The position numbers were made by a program, and so were the translations under genes. From an uncultured Lachnospiraceae bacterium (GTDB lineage Bacteria > Bacillota > Clostridia > Lachnospirales > Lachnospiraceae): a stretch of 35,778 nt of DNA. A model generated the notes under the pieces. The model worked only from the letters and a program-made list of their open reading frames with translations, was not told where the DNA came from and searched no databases. Shown here in pieces: positions 1 through 7,755 of this stretch (positions are counted from its first letter, which is position 1; every line of letters starts with the position of its first letter). The stretch lies in assembly GCA_900316075.1 (NCBI GenBank), contig ONBT01000020.1, forward strand, positions 1 through 35,778, given 5' to 3'.

Positions 1-1710
1 CTTACTCTCCGCCGCCGTCAGATCCATTTCATCCATATCGACCTTCACACTGATGTGATTCTTGGCTTCAGAAAGTTTGGACAATAAACATACCGTCTCA
101 ACCTGGGCGGTGAAAGGGAACATGTCCACGGCGGCCATTTTCGACACCCGGTAGCCGGCCTCGTGGAAGGCAGGGATGTCCCGGGCCAGGGAGGAGGGCT
201 TGCAGGAGACGTAGACGATGGATTCTACCCCGTAGGAGAGGATTTTCTCCAGGGCCTTTTTCGCCACCCCGTCCCGGGGCGGGTCGAGTATCATGATATC
301 CGGCTTTTCCGGCATGGAGTCCAGGGCGTGGAAAACGTCGTCACAGATGAAGGTGCAGTTATTGAGACCGTTTAAGGCGGCGTTTTCCTTCGCTTTCTCC
401 ACGGCCTCGGGAACGATTTCCACCCCGATTACCCGGTCAGAGACCGCCCCCATGAGCTGGGTGATGGTTCCGGTCCCGCAGTAGAGGTCGTAGATGAGTT
501 TCGCCTGCCCGTCGAGGGAGTCGGTCACCATGTTCCGAACAAGGCTGTAGAGCTTTTCCGCCCCTCTCGTATTGGTCTGGAAGAAGGAAAAGGGCGAGAT
601 GGCAAACTTGATGCCCAGAATCGTATCCGTAAAGCAGGCTTCCCCGTAAAGGACTTGGGTCCCCTGGTCGATGACCGCGTCGGATATGGCGTCATTTGTC
701 GTGTGCAGGATTCCGGCCACTTTCGCGGTAAGAGGCAGGGCCAGAATGGCTTCCTTCCAGGCCTCCATTAAAGCCCGGATTTCTTCCGGGTCCCCGGTGC
801 CGGCCAGGGCGGCCGTATTATTTGCCGGCTCTACTTCCGCTGTTGCGGTTTCCTGTAGAGCCGCATTTCCCGGACTCTGGCTCGTCGTGACAAGGTCTAT
901 AAGCAGCTCCCCTGTGTTCTTCCCCTCCCTCAATAGCAGGTGGCGGAGGAAACCTTTCTCTTCATTTTTATGATAATAGGGAACATTTCTTTCTGTGAAA
1001 AAGCGAAGGGTCTCGGCGAGAATCTGCCGCATATCTTCAGAGATGATATTGCAGCGGTCCGTCGTCACGATGTCATAGAAGGAGTTCCGCTTGTGCATGC
1101 CTAAGGTCATGGGGCCGCCCTTCTCGTGGTCCCCGAAGGAAAACTCCATCTTGTTTCTGTAAGCGCTTACATCGGGAGAGGGAATCAGGCCCTCGTAGAG
1201 ATTCTGGAAGGTCTCGCAGGCCAGGCCGTTGGCGAAGACCGGCTCGAAGAGGCGGTGGACTTCATCGTTCTTGACCGCCAGGGAATTCTTGTAGGACAGG
1301 GTCTGAAAGAGGCAGCCGCCGCACTCGCTGCAGTGGGGGCAGACCTCTTCCGCGGGCCGGTCCTCAAGCGGGGACTTTTCAATCACAGACAGGGCCTGCC
1401 CGTGCCAGATGCCGCCCTTCTTCCGCAGGGCCCGCACAGAGAGGCGCTGGCCGGGGATAGCATTTTTGACCGCAATTTCCACAGGTCCTTCTTCCACTGA
1501 AGCTTCTCCTGCCTCTGAAACAGGTTCCGAAGAAATACCCTTTACCGCAGAGCTGGAAGCCGAAAGCTCCGTCCGCTCTTTTGGTTCTACATTATTCTCA
1601 TGAAGTTCCTCCGGGAACAAAGAAACCGGGGCATCTGCGATTTCACAGATCCCCCGGTTCGGATAGTGCATTTCCCGGCAGACAGCTTCTACTATCTCGC
1701 CTTTTTTCAT
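1..1710 (-). CDS. rlmD: 23S rRNA (uracil-C5)-methyltransferase RlmD/RumA family, 3' end cut by window
   Basis: SAM-dependent methyltransferase that makes 5-methyluridine in 23S rRNA. The start ATG at 1710 opens an N-terminal TRAM-like region. A [4Fe-4S] cluster motif follows (CPHCSECGGC, Cys 124/127/130/133). The SAM-binding motif DLYCGTGT is near residue 407, the catalytic-domain motif ILDPPRDG near 475 and the catalytic Cys in YVSCKP near 504; Lys replaces the usual Asn after that Cys. About 570 residues are visible and the reading frame is still open at base 1. Two low-complexity Glu/Ser/Ala-rich stretches (about residues 37-75 and 255-290) interrupt the fold and look like linker expansions. 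The gene starts 4 bases after the small membrane-protein gene, so the two are probably co-transcribed. Which uracil is modified cannot be read from the sequence. Confidence 0.93.
   Translation of the reverse strand, partial: MKKGEIVEAVCREMHYPNRGICEIADAPVSLFPEELHENNVEPKERTELSASSSAVKGISSEPVSEAGEASVEEGPVEIAVKNAIPGQRLSVRALRKKGGIWHGQALSVIEKSPLEDRPAEEVCPHCSECGGCLFQTLSYKNSLAVKNDEVHRLFEPVFANGLACETFQNLYEGLIPSPDVSAYRNKMEFSFGDHEKGGPMTLGMHKRNSFYDIVTTDRCNIISEDMRQILAETLRFFTERNVPYYHKNEEKGFLRHLLLREGKNTGELLIDLVTTSQSPGNAALQETATAEVEPANNTAALAGTGDPEEIRALMEAWKEAILALPLTAKVAGILHTTNDAISDAVIDQGTQVLYGEACFTDTILGIKFAISPFSFFQTNTRGAEKLYSLVRNMVTDSLDGQAKLIYDLYCGTGTITQLMGAVSDRVIGVEIVPEAVEKAKENAALNGLNNCTFICDDVFHALDSMPEKPDIMILDPPRDGVAKKALEKILSYGVESIVYVSCKPSSLARDIPAFHEAGYRVSKMAAVDMFPFTAQVETVCLLSKLSEAKNHISVKVDMDEMDLTAAESK
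1158..1171. promoter_or_regulatory. perfect 14-base cre-like palindrome inside rlmD
   Basis: TGTAAGCGCTTACA is a perfect dyad fitting the CcpA cre consensus (TGTAARCGYTWNCA). It lies within the rlmD reading frame and encodes Val-Ser-Ala-Tyr. Confidence 0.35.
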
Positions 1711-1714
1711 TCAA

Positions 1715-1924
1715 TCAATCCTTGCTGTCGTCATCCTCGTCGTCGAAGAGGTCGTCGTCGTCATCGAAGGCGTCGTCGAAATCATCATCGAAATCGTCAT
1801 CATAATCCGGTGTGAAGTAACGGTAAACCGCGTACGCAACCGCGCAGATGGCGGCGAGAACACCGATCACAACCAGCGTGGTCTTGACGATTTTCCCAAC
1901 AGTCAGTTCCTTCTTGTCATCCAT
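1715..1924 (-). CDS. small single-pass membrane protein with acidic Asp-rich tail, function unknown
   Basis: A 69-residue protein. A short charged N-terminus is followed by one hydrophobic segment (about residues 11-35), a short basic/aromatic stretch (YRYFTPDY), and a cytosolic or surface tail made almost only of Asp, Glu and Phe (about residues 40-69; DDDFDD-type repeats). Translation starts at 1924 (GTGGGCATACC-ATG, upstream AAAGGGTGGG as ribosome site). An extended -10 promoter lies about 55 bases upstream and rlmD follows after 4 bases. I do not recognise a named family. The Asp-rich tail could bind cations or a basic partner, but that is a guess from composition only. Confidence 0.75.
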   Translation of the reverse strand: MDDKKELTVGKIVKTTLVVIGVLAAICAVAYAVYRYFTPDYDDDFDDDFDDAFDDDDDLFDDEDDDSKD

Positions 1925-1976
1925 GGTATGCCCACCCTTTCTTCAAACAGGATATGATTTTTCACAAGTTGAACAC

Positions 1977-1985
1977 ATTATACCA
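1977..1985 (-). promoter_or_regulatory. extended -10 promoter for the small membrane protein / rlmD
   Basis: On the minus strand the sequence reads TGGTATAAT, an extended -10 (TGn directly before a perfect TATAAT). There is no good -35 at 16-18 bases. A start near 1970 would give a leader of about 46 bases before the ATG at 1924. Confidence 0.6.
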
Positions 1986-2042
1986 TATGGGAATCAAAAG
2001 CACATAGGCATTTTTTCATTCCTGTCGCTGTTTTCCCCCTTT

Positions 2043-2066
2043 ATGACTAATGTAACCCCTTACATT
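2043..2066 (+). repeat. boundary motif copy with palindrome (TAATGTAA-CCCC-TTACATT)
   Basis: ATGACTAATGTAA (2043-2055) matches the short element that recurs through the window. Here it continues into an inverted half, TTACATT (2060-2066), giving a 7-base dyad around CCCC. It lies between the pcrA stop and the promoter of the small membrane-protein gene, and could be an operator or part of a 3' structure. Confidence 0.5.
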
Positions 2067-2094
2067 CTCCGCCTGCCTTCGTGTGGGCGGTCAC

Positions 2095-4395
2095 TCAAAC
2101 CTTCTCGAGTTTCGCAAAAGAGGCAAACATCTTCTTCGTCTCGCCCCCGTCGAATTCCACGGTGACCTCGTAGTCCCGGCCCCCGTCATTGATGGCAGTG
2201 ACCGTGCCTTCCCCGAACTTGCGGTGAGAAACCCGGTCCCCGACCCCGTAGTCGAGGGCCGCCTTCTCAATCTTCGTCCCGAAGTTCTTCGGAGCCACGG
2301 GCTTGGTGTAGGGATTGAAGGAGAGGTCCGTATTCTTCATGCCGGCCCCCCGCTGGTGGAAGGCCTCGGAAGCCCCGCCTCCGGCGGCGCCCCTCGGCCC
2401 GCGGGCTCCTTCGTCGCTCCGCCCCTCGCCCAGGGCTCGGGGCCTTTCCTCCCAGGTCGACCCGTCCAGAAGGTCCTCGTCAATCTCTTTCACAAAGCGG
2501 GAAATCTTCGCATACTGGACTTCTCCCCGGACCATGCGCCTTTTCGCCGCCGTCATGGTCAGGTGCTCTTTCGCCCGCGTAATGCCCACGTAGCAGAGGC
2601 GGCGCTCCTCTTCGATTTCCTCGTCCGCGTTCTGGGCGGTAATGGACATGAAAGAGGGGAAGAGACCGTCCTCCATGCCGGCCATGTAGACATTGGGAAA
2701 CTCCAGCCCCTTGGCCCCGTGCAGGGTCATAAGGAGAACGTACTCGTCCCCTTCCGGGAGATTGTCGATGTCTGCAATCAGAGCCACTTCCTCGAGGAAA
2801 CCGGAAAGGGTCGGCTCCTCGGCCTCGTTCTGGTAGGTGACGGCCTTGTTATAGAGTTCATCCAGGTTCTCGAGCCGGGTCTGGGCCTCGTCTGTGTTCT
2901 CGGCCTTGAGAGCATCCGAGTATCCGGTGGCCTCGAGAATCTTTTCAATGAGCAGGGGAACCGGGGCGGAAACCGCCTCTTTCTTCAGTTCCTCAATCAG
3001 GTCGGTGAAACCCTTGATTTTTCCGGCTGCGGACTTCATGGCCGGATTGATGGGAGCGGCCAGCAGGCCTTCGTAGAGGGACTGCCCGTTCGCCTCGGCC
3101 CAGGCGGCGGCTTTGGCCACCGAAGCCGCACCGATTCCCCGCTTGGGGACATTGATGATCCGCTCCACGGAAAGGTCGTCCGACCCGTTGTCGATGACCT
3201 TCATATAGGCCAGAACGTCCTTGATCTCCTTCCGGGAGTAGAAGTTGACCCCGCCCACGATCTTATAAGGGATATTTTCCTGAATGAATTTTTCCTCGAG
3301 AATCCGGGACTGGGCGTTGGTCCGGTAGAGGACGGCGTCCTGGCTGAAGCTGTACTCCTTCTTCCGGGCCTTGCGTTCGATGTCATCCGCGATGTACTCG
3401 GCCTCTTCATAGGAGGAGTCAAAAAGCTTGAAAGTAATCTTGTCCCCGGTCCCGTTCTCGGTCCAGAGGGTTTTAGACTTTCGTCCGGCGTTATGACGGA
3501 TTACATCGTTTGCCGCATCGAGGATTGTTTTTGTAGAACGATAATTTTGCTCCAGGCGGATGACAGCCGCGTTGGGGAAGTAGTGCTCGAAGTTCAGGAT
3601 GTTCTGTATATTGGCCCCGCGGAACTTGTAGATGGACTGATCATCGTCGCCGACGACGCAGAGGTTGTCAGTTCCCCCGGACAGGAGGCGGACCAGCTCG
3701 AACTGGGCCGTATTCGTGTCCTGATACTCGTCCACCATGACGTACTCGAGTTTCCGCTGGTAGTACTCTCTCGCCTCGGCGTCCGTCTGCAGGAGCTCCA
3801 CGGTCTTTAAAATGAGGTCATCGAAATCCAGGGCGTTATTGGAAAGGAGCCGCTCCTGGTAGGCCTTGTAGACCCGGGCAACCAGCTGCTGAAAGGGGTC
3901 GTGGCCGGCCTCGGCCGCATACTTGTCCGGCCCTATGAGCTCGTCCTTGGCATGGGAGATGGCGTTCAGAAAGGTCCGTTCCTTGTACTTCTTTGTGTCG
4001 ATGTTCATCTGGTTGATGATGGCCTTCATGACGGTCTTCTGGTCATCAGCGTCGTAGATGGAAAAGCCCCGCTCATAGCCGACCCTGTCCCCGTAACGCC
4101 GCAGAATCCGCACACAGGATGAGTGGAAGGTGGCCACCCAGATGTCGTCGGCATCTCCCTCCACGAGAGAGTTAATCCGGTCCCGCATCTCCCCGGCCGC
4201 CTTGTTCGTGAACGTAATGGCCATAATGTGCCAGGGGGCCACCCCCAGTTCTTCGATGAGGTAGGCCACCCGGTAGGTCAGGGCCCTTGTCTTTCCGGAC
4301 CCCGCCCCGGCCAGGACCAGCACGGGCCCGTCCGTCGTCGAAACCGCCTCGTACTGGCGGTCATTCAGAAGGCTCTCCCAATCTGTATTACTCAT
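2095..4395 (-). CDS. pcrA: ATP-dependent DNA helicase PcrA/UvrD
   Basis: Superfamily 1A 3'-5' helicase for repair and removal of replication blocks. Walker A AGAGSGKT is at about residues 29-36, Walker B VDEYQDTN at about 220-227, the QNYRST motif near 284, and the C-terminal SF1 motif GLEFPNVY is visible. The last 50 residues (GVGDRVSHRKFGEGTV...) form the Tudor-like domain that binds RNA polymerase in PcrA. A Gly/Arg/Ala-rich linker (about 650-690) separates it from the motor. I chose the ATG at 4395 (MSNTDWE) over the upstream ATG at 4446 because GGGAGA lies just before it and the family begins here; the protein is 766 residues. It follows yerC after 86 bases, the same neighbour order as in other Firmicutes. 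Confidence 0.96.
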   Translation of the reverse strand: MSNTDWESLLNDRQYEAVSTTDGPVLVLAGAGSGKTRALTYRVAYLIEELGVAPWHIMAITFTNKAAGEMRDRINSLVEGDADDIWVATFHSSCVRILRRYGDRVGYERGFSIYDADDQKTVMKAIINQMNIDTKKYKERTFLNAISHAKDELIGPDKYAAEAGHDPFQQLVARVYKAYQERLLSNNALDFDDLILKTVELLQTDAEAREYYQRKLEYVMVDEYQDTNTAQFELVRLLSGGTDNLCVVGDDDQSIYKFRGANIQNILNFEHYFPNAAVIRLEQNYRSTKTILDAANDVIRHNAGRKSKTLWTENGTGDKITFKLFDSSYEEAEYIADDIERKARKKEYSFSQDAVLYRTNAQSRILEEKFIQENIPYKIVGGVNFYSRKEIKDVLAYMKVIDNGSDDLSVERIINVPKRGIGAASVAKAAAWAEANGQSLYEGLLAAPINPAMKSAAGKIKGFTDLIEELKKEAVSAPVPLLIEKILEATGYSDALKAENTDEAQTRLENLDELYNKAVTYQNEAEEPTLSGFLEEVALIADIDNLPEGDEYVLLMTLHGAKGLEFPNVYMAGMEDGLFPSFMSITAQNADEEIEEERRLCYVGITRAKEHLTMTAAKRRMVRGEVQYAKISRFVKEIDEDLLDGSTWEERPRALGEGRSDEGARGPRGAAGGGASEAFHQRGAGMKNTDLSFNPYTKPVAPKNFGTKIEKAALDYGVGDRVSHRKFGEGTVTAINDGGRDYEVTVEFDGGETKKMFASFAKLEKV

Positions 4396-4481
4396 AAAAA
4401 TCTCCCGTAAAAATTCAGGCACAAAAAACACCGCTCCCACACCCATCCCGGCGCAGGAAAACGGCGTTTCAGATTATCTAT

Positions 4482-4775
4482 TCACTTCTTGTCCGTGGTC
4501 CGCTGCAGGGCGATGCTGTAGCCGTCGTCCCCGTAGTTGAAGGCCCGGTTGACCCGGCTGATGGTCGCCGTGGAAGCGCCCGTCTCCGAGGCAATCTTCT
4601 GATAGGTCTCCCCGTCCTGCAGAAGCGTCGCGACCTCGAAGCGCTGAGCCATGGCGGCAATCTCCTTCACCGTGCACAGGTCCTCCAGGAAGCTGTACAT
4701 CTCCTCCCGGTTCTTCATGGAAAGGAAGGCGTCACAGAGCTGGTCCATGGCCGGCGTATGAATGTTCTTGCTCAT
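4482..4775 (-). CDS. yerC: TrpR-like DNA-binding protein YerC/YecD family
   Basis: A 97-residue helix-turn-helix protein of the YerC group in the TrpR repressor superfamily. An N-terminal helical segment (DQLCDAFLSMKNREEM) leads to the TrpR-type helix-turn-helix, where ETYQKIASETGAS and TATISRVNRAF form the turn and recognition helices (about residues 55-82). There is no ligand domain. A GGGGG ribosome site precedes the ATG at 4775. It sits directly upstream of pcrA, as in Bacillus. Its targets are not evident here. Confidence 0.9.
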   Translation of the reverse strand: MSKNIHTPAMDQLCDAFLSMKNREEMYSFLEDLCTVKEIAAMAQRFEVATLLQDGETYQKIASETGASTATISRVNRAFNYGDDGYSIALQRTTDKK

Positions 4776-4863
4776 ACTCTTGTTCCCCCTGTCAATAGGT
4801 TCTCCCGTTCAGCAGGTTGCCGAAAACATCTCGCAAAGGCACCCGCTGCCTCCCTTTTCAAAA

Positions 4864-6261
4864 TCAGATGTCGCAGGTTCCGACCGTTCTCGGGAAGGGC
4901 AGGACGTCGCGGATATTGGCGATACCGGTCAGGTACATGACGAGACGCTCGAAGCCGAGGCCGTAGCCGGCATGGGCCGTAGAGCCCCAGCGGCGCAAAT
5001 CCAGATAGAACTTGTAGTCGTCCATGTGCATGCCGAGTTCCTTCATCCGGGCCTCGAGGAGATCCAGGTGGTCCTCACGCTGAGAGCCGCCGATGATCTC
5101 TCCGATGCCGGGAACCAGGCAGTCGACAGCTGCGACGGTCTTGCCGTCCGGGTTCAGCTTCATATAGAAGGCCTTGATCTCCTTGGGATAGTCCGTGACG
5201 AAGACGGGCCGCTTGAAAATCTGCTCGGTCAGATACCGCTCATGCTCGGTCTGCAGGTCGACGCCCCAGGAAACCTTGTAGTCGAACTTGTCGTTGTGCT
5301 TCTCCAGTTCCTTGACGGCATCCGTATAGGTGATGCGGCCGAAGTCGGAAGAAGCCACGTGCTGCAGGCGCTCGATCAGGCCCTTGTCGATGAACTGGTT
5401 GAAGAAGGCCATCTCCTCGGGCGCATTTTCGAGAACATAGTTGATGATGTATTTCAGCATGTCCTCGGCCAGTTCCATGTCGTCCTCGAGGTCAGCGAAG
5501 GCGATCTCGGGCTCGATCATCCAGAACTCCGCCGCATGCCGGGCCGTGTTGGAATTCTCCGCCCGGAAGGTGGGACCGAAGGTGTAGATTTTGTTGAAGG
5601 CCATGGCGAAGGTCTCGCCGTTGAGCTGGCCGGAAACCGTCAGGTTTGTGGACCGTCCGAAAAAGTCCTGAGAATAATCAATGCTTCCGTCGGGATTCTT
5701 CGGAGGATTTGCCGGGTCAATCGTCGTGACCCGGAACATCTCGCCGGCGCCCTCTGCGTCAGACCCTGTAATCAGGGGCGTATGAACATAGACAAAGTCC
5801 CGCTCCTGGAAAAATTTGTGAATGGCATAGGCAGCCAGAGACCGCACCCGGAAGACCGCCTCGAAGGTATTGGTCCGGGGCCGCAGGTGGGTGATGGTCC
5901 TCAGGTACTCCATCGTGTGCCGTTTGGGCTGCAGGGGATAGTCGGGGTCCGAAGGTCCTTCGACCGTGATCTCATCCGCCTGCAGCTCGAAAGGCTGCTT
6001 GGCGTCGGGGGTCAGGGTCAGGATGCCGCTCGCATAGATGGCCGTTCCGACATTGAGGTGGGCCGCCTCGGCGAAATTCGAAAGGGTGTCATGATATACG
6101 ACCTGAAGCGGAGTGAAAAAAGTTCCGTCGTTTAAAACGATAAAGCCGAAATTCTTGGAGTCCCGGTTGGTCCGGACCCAGCCGGCCACGGTGATGTGCT
6201 TCCCGGCATACGCATCGGTGTTTTTGAAAAGTTCCCGGATGTCTACGCGTTCTCTCGACAT
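4864..6261 (-). CDS. asnS: asparaginyl-tRNA synthetase
   Basis: Class IIb synthetase charging tRNA-Asn, 465 residues, normal length. An N-terminal OB-fold anticodon-binding domain (about residues 15-105, with [16 protein letters not shown]) is followed by the class II catalytic core. Motif 2 is seen as [15 protein letters not shown] and motif 3 as [15 protein letters not shown] near the C-terminus. The long insertion between them is typical of AsnRS rather than AspRS. The spacer upstream holds a possible promoter and no T-box. It precedes yerC by 88 bases, so read-through into yerC-pcrA is possible. Confidence 0.97.
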   Translation of the reverse strand: MSRERVDIRELFKNTDAYAGKHITVAGWVRTNRDSKNFGFIVLNDGTFFTPLQVVYHDTLSNFAEAAHLNVGTAIYASGILTLTPDAKQPFELQADEITVEGPSDPDYPLQPKRHTMEYLRTITHLRPRTNTFEAVFRVRSLAAYAIHKFFQERDFVYVHTPLITGSDAEGAGEMFRVTTIDPANPPKNPDGSIDYSQDFFGRSTNLTVSGQLNGETFAMAFNKIYTFGPTFRAENSNTARHAAEFWMIEPEIAFADLEDDMELAEDMLKYIINYVLENAPEEMAFFNQFIDKGLIERLQHVASSDFGRITYTDAVKELEKHNDKFDYKVSWGVDLQTEHERYLTEQIFKRPVFVTDYPKEIKAFYMKLNPDGKTVAAVDCLVPGIGEIIGGSQREDHLDLLEARMKELGMHMDDYKFYLDLRRWGSTAHAGYGLGFERLVMYLTGIANIRDVLPFPRTVGTCDI

Positions 6262-6279
6262 TACAATTTCTTCTTTCTC

Positions 6280-6294
6280 TTATGAATAATATTT
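6280..6294 (+). repeat. degenerate boundary motif copy before asnS
   Basis: TTATGAATAATATTTT lies 18 bases outside the asnS start. It resembles the copy before the diguanylate cyclase at 11172 (TTATGAATAATGTAAAA) but has lost the GTAAA end. It is a weak member of the family. Confidence 0.3.
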
Positions 6295-6331
6295 TCACCA
6301 GGGCAGCTCACTCCTGCTCTGATTCTGTAGT

Positions 6332-6360
6332 AGTTTAACGCAACAGAGTGCAAAAAACAA
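6332..6360 (-). promoter_or_regulatory. candidate asnS promoter
   Basis: On the minus strand TTGTTT, a 17-base spacer and TAAACT. It lies about 70 bases upstream of the asnS ATG and downstream of the DUF4317 gene's 3' hairpin. An alternative -35 (TTGCAC) overlaps, so the exact hexamers are uncertain. Confidence 0.45.
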
Positions 6361-6412
6361 CACGCAAAAAGTGTGCATGCAGGACGGACACCTGTTTCGC
6401 TTACGAAAACAT

Positions 6413-6436
6413 GGACGGGCTTCTAAGCCCTCGTCC
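6413..6436 (-). terminator. hairpin after the DUF4317 gene
   Basis: On the minus strand GGACGAGGGCTT-AG-AAGCCCGTCC folds into a GC-rich stem with one bulge, 3 bases after the stop codon, then ATGTTTTCG. The T-run is short, so termination is likely but imperfect. Confidence 0.5.
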
Positions 6437-6439
6437 GCC

Positions 6440-7678
6440 TTATAAATCCTGCAGTTCCCCGTTGATTGCCGCCGTATGAACGTCCTCGACGGGGATGACC
6501 AGGCACCGGACCCCGTTGACGAAGGTCGTGTCGATTTCACTTACCTTGTCCGGCCGGACCTTGATCATGAGGTCCACGTCGTTTCCGGACTCGTCCTTGA
6601 GGCCGGCGTCGACAAGCTGGGACTTTAAGTCCTCCACCTGCTTTTTAAGATTCTTCTTTTCTTCGATGGCCTCGGAATTTTTGAGGACTCTCGAATCGAT
6701 AAGCTCCTTGGCCAGAGGCTTCTCCTCTTTGAAGAAGTCCTCGTAGTCCCGGACGATGTCTTCGGATTTTCCCTCCGGAATGCCGCTGTCCTTCAGAATG
6801 TCCGTCAGTTCTTCCTTCTGGAAAATCTTCGCCTTGTCCTCGTCGTCCTTGTCCTCTTCCGGCACGGCTTCGACGGCGGAGAAGATATTTTCCTGCACAT
6901 CCGTGATGATTTCGTCCAGGCTGTCATTGGCGCTGCCTACATTATTTTCAATGATATTGGAAAAGGCCCGCCGCTTCTGGGTCGACGTGTACTTGCCCGG
7001 GCACTCGAGGCCGTTCTCCCAGAACTCCCGATGGGGCTCCTTGGCGTCCTTCGTGTAGACAAGGATTGAATGCAGGTCCGTGGCCCGGTCGTTGAAGGCC
7101 GGGAAGGTGAAGGCCGTGTCGACGGGTCCGACAACCCAGTCCCGGAGCCGCGGTCCGATGGCATTCTCTTCCTCCCGGTAGCCAAGGGCAGGCTTCGAAA
7201 GATTGACCGGGCAGAAGCAGCAGACGATGTATTTGTAGACATCTGTCGACTCGTCGAGAAGCATATTATCATTGGTCCGGACCGGGACGTCGTAGGCGTC
7301 ATAGAACAATGTAATGAGATAATTTCCCGTATAGTCGAAGGTCTCGATGATGCGGTCATATAAAGCGTTCAGGAGTCCCTCATCGGAAAGGGCGCTGTCC
7401 CGCAAAGCTAAAAGTACCTTGTGAATGCCGTCTTCCTTGGTCTCGGCTTCCGTGGGGAAGCTTAATGTCAAAAGATTGTTTCCGACCGTGCCGGACATGG
7501 CCTTCTTCACGATTTCCAGATATTTGAAGAATTCCTCGTCCTCAAGGGAGAGAAACTTCTTGGTGAAGGTGCAGACCTTGGTCTTCGTCGCATCGACATA
7601 GCAGCCGGCCATGTCAGAGATGGTGCAGCCCTCTTTCGTAAAACGCCGTTTCAGTTCACTGATTTCTTTCTTGTTCAT
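6440..7678 (-). CDS. DUF4317 family protein, function unknown
   Basis: A 412-residue soluble protein matching the DUF4317 family common in Lachnospiraceae and relatives. It begins MNKKEISELKRRF with a CTISDMAGCYVD segment typical of the family. The middle is mixed alpha/beta. The C-terminal third is acidic and helical (about residues 265-370), with a likely coiled coil around EAIEEKKNLKKQVEDLKSQL. It ends in a small domain with VRCLVIPVEDVHTAAING. There is no signal peptide or membrane segment. The ATG at 7678 is preceded by AAAGGAGA. It lies downstream of the two diguanylate cyclases after a 77-base spacer holding a boundary-motif copy, and may be read from their operon. No biochemical role is known to me. 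Confidence 0.85.
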   Translation of the reverse strand: MNKKEISELKRRFTKEGCTISDMAGCYVDATKTKVCTFTKKFLSLEDEEFFKYLEIVKKAMSGTVGNNLLTLSFPTEAETKEDGIHKVLLALRDSALSDEGLLNALYDRIIETFDYTGNYLITLFYDAYDVPVRTNDNMLLDESTDVYKYIVCCFCPVNLSKPALGYREEENAIGPRLRDWVVGPVDTAFTFPAFNDRATDLHSILVYTKDAKEPHREFWENGLECPGKYTSTQKRRAFSNIIENNVGSANDSLDEIITDVQENIFSAVEAVPEEDKDDEDKAKIFQKEELTDILKDSGIPEGKSEDIVRDYEDFFKEEKPLAKELIDSRVLKNSEAIEEKKNLKKQVEDLKSQLVDAGLKDESGNDVDLMIKVRPDKVSEIDTTFVNGVRCLVIPVEDVHTAAINGELQDL

Positions 7679-7740
7679 CTTAACTTCTGTTCTCCTTTTA
7701 TTTTTTCCTGAGAAGGCAATAGAAATATCGCTCCAGGGGA

Positions 7741-7754
7741 TTTACATTAGTCAT
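7741..7754 (-). repeat. boundary motif copy abutting a diguanylate cyclase stop codon
   Basis: TTTACATTAGTCAT on the plus strand; on the minus strand ATGACTAATGTAAATCCCC begins one base after the TGA stop at 7756. It shares the TAATGTAAANCCC form with the copies at 2043, 23926 and 27680. Confidence 0.6.
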
Positions 7755-7755
7755 G

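Noticed and set aside
2083-3810. Long plus-strand open frame opposite pcrA
   Set aside because: It mirrors the pcrA reading frame in G/C-rich sequence; the protein has no recognisable domain and pcrA is certain. The same applies to the long frames opposite asnS, guaB and rel.
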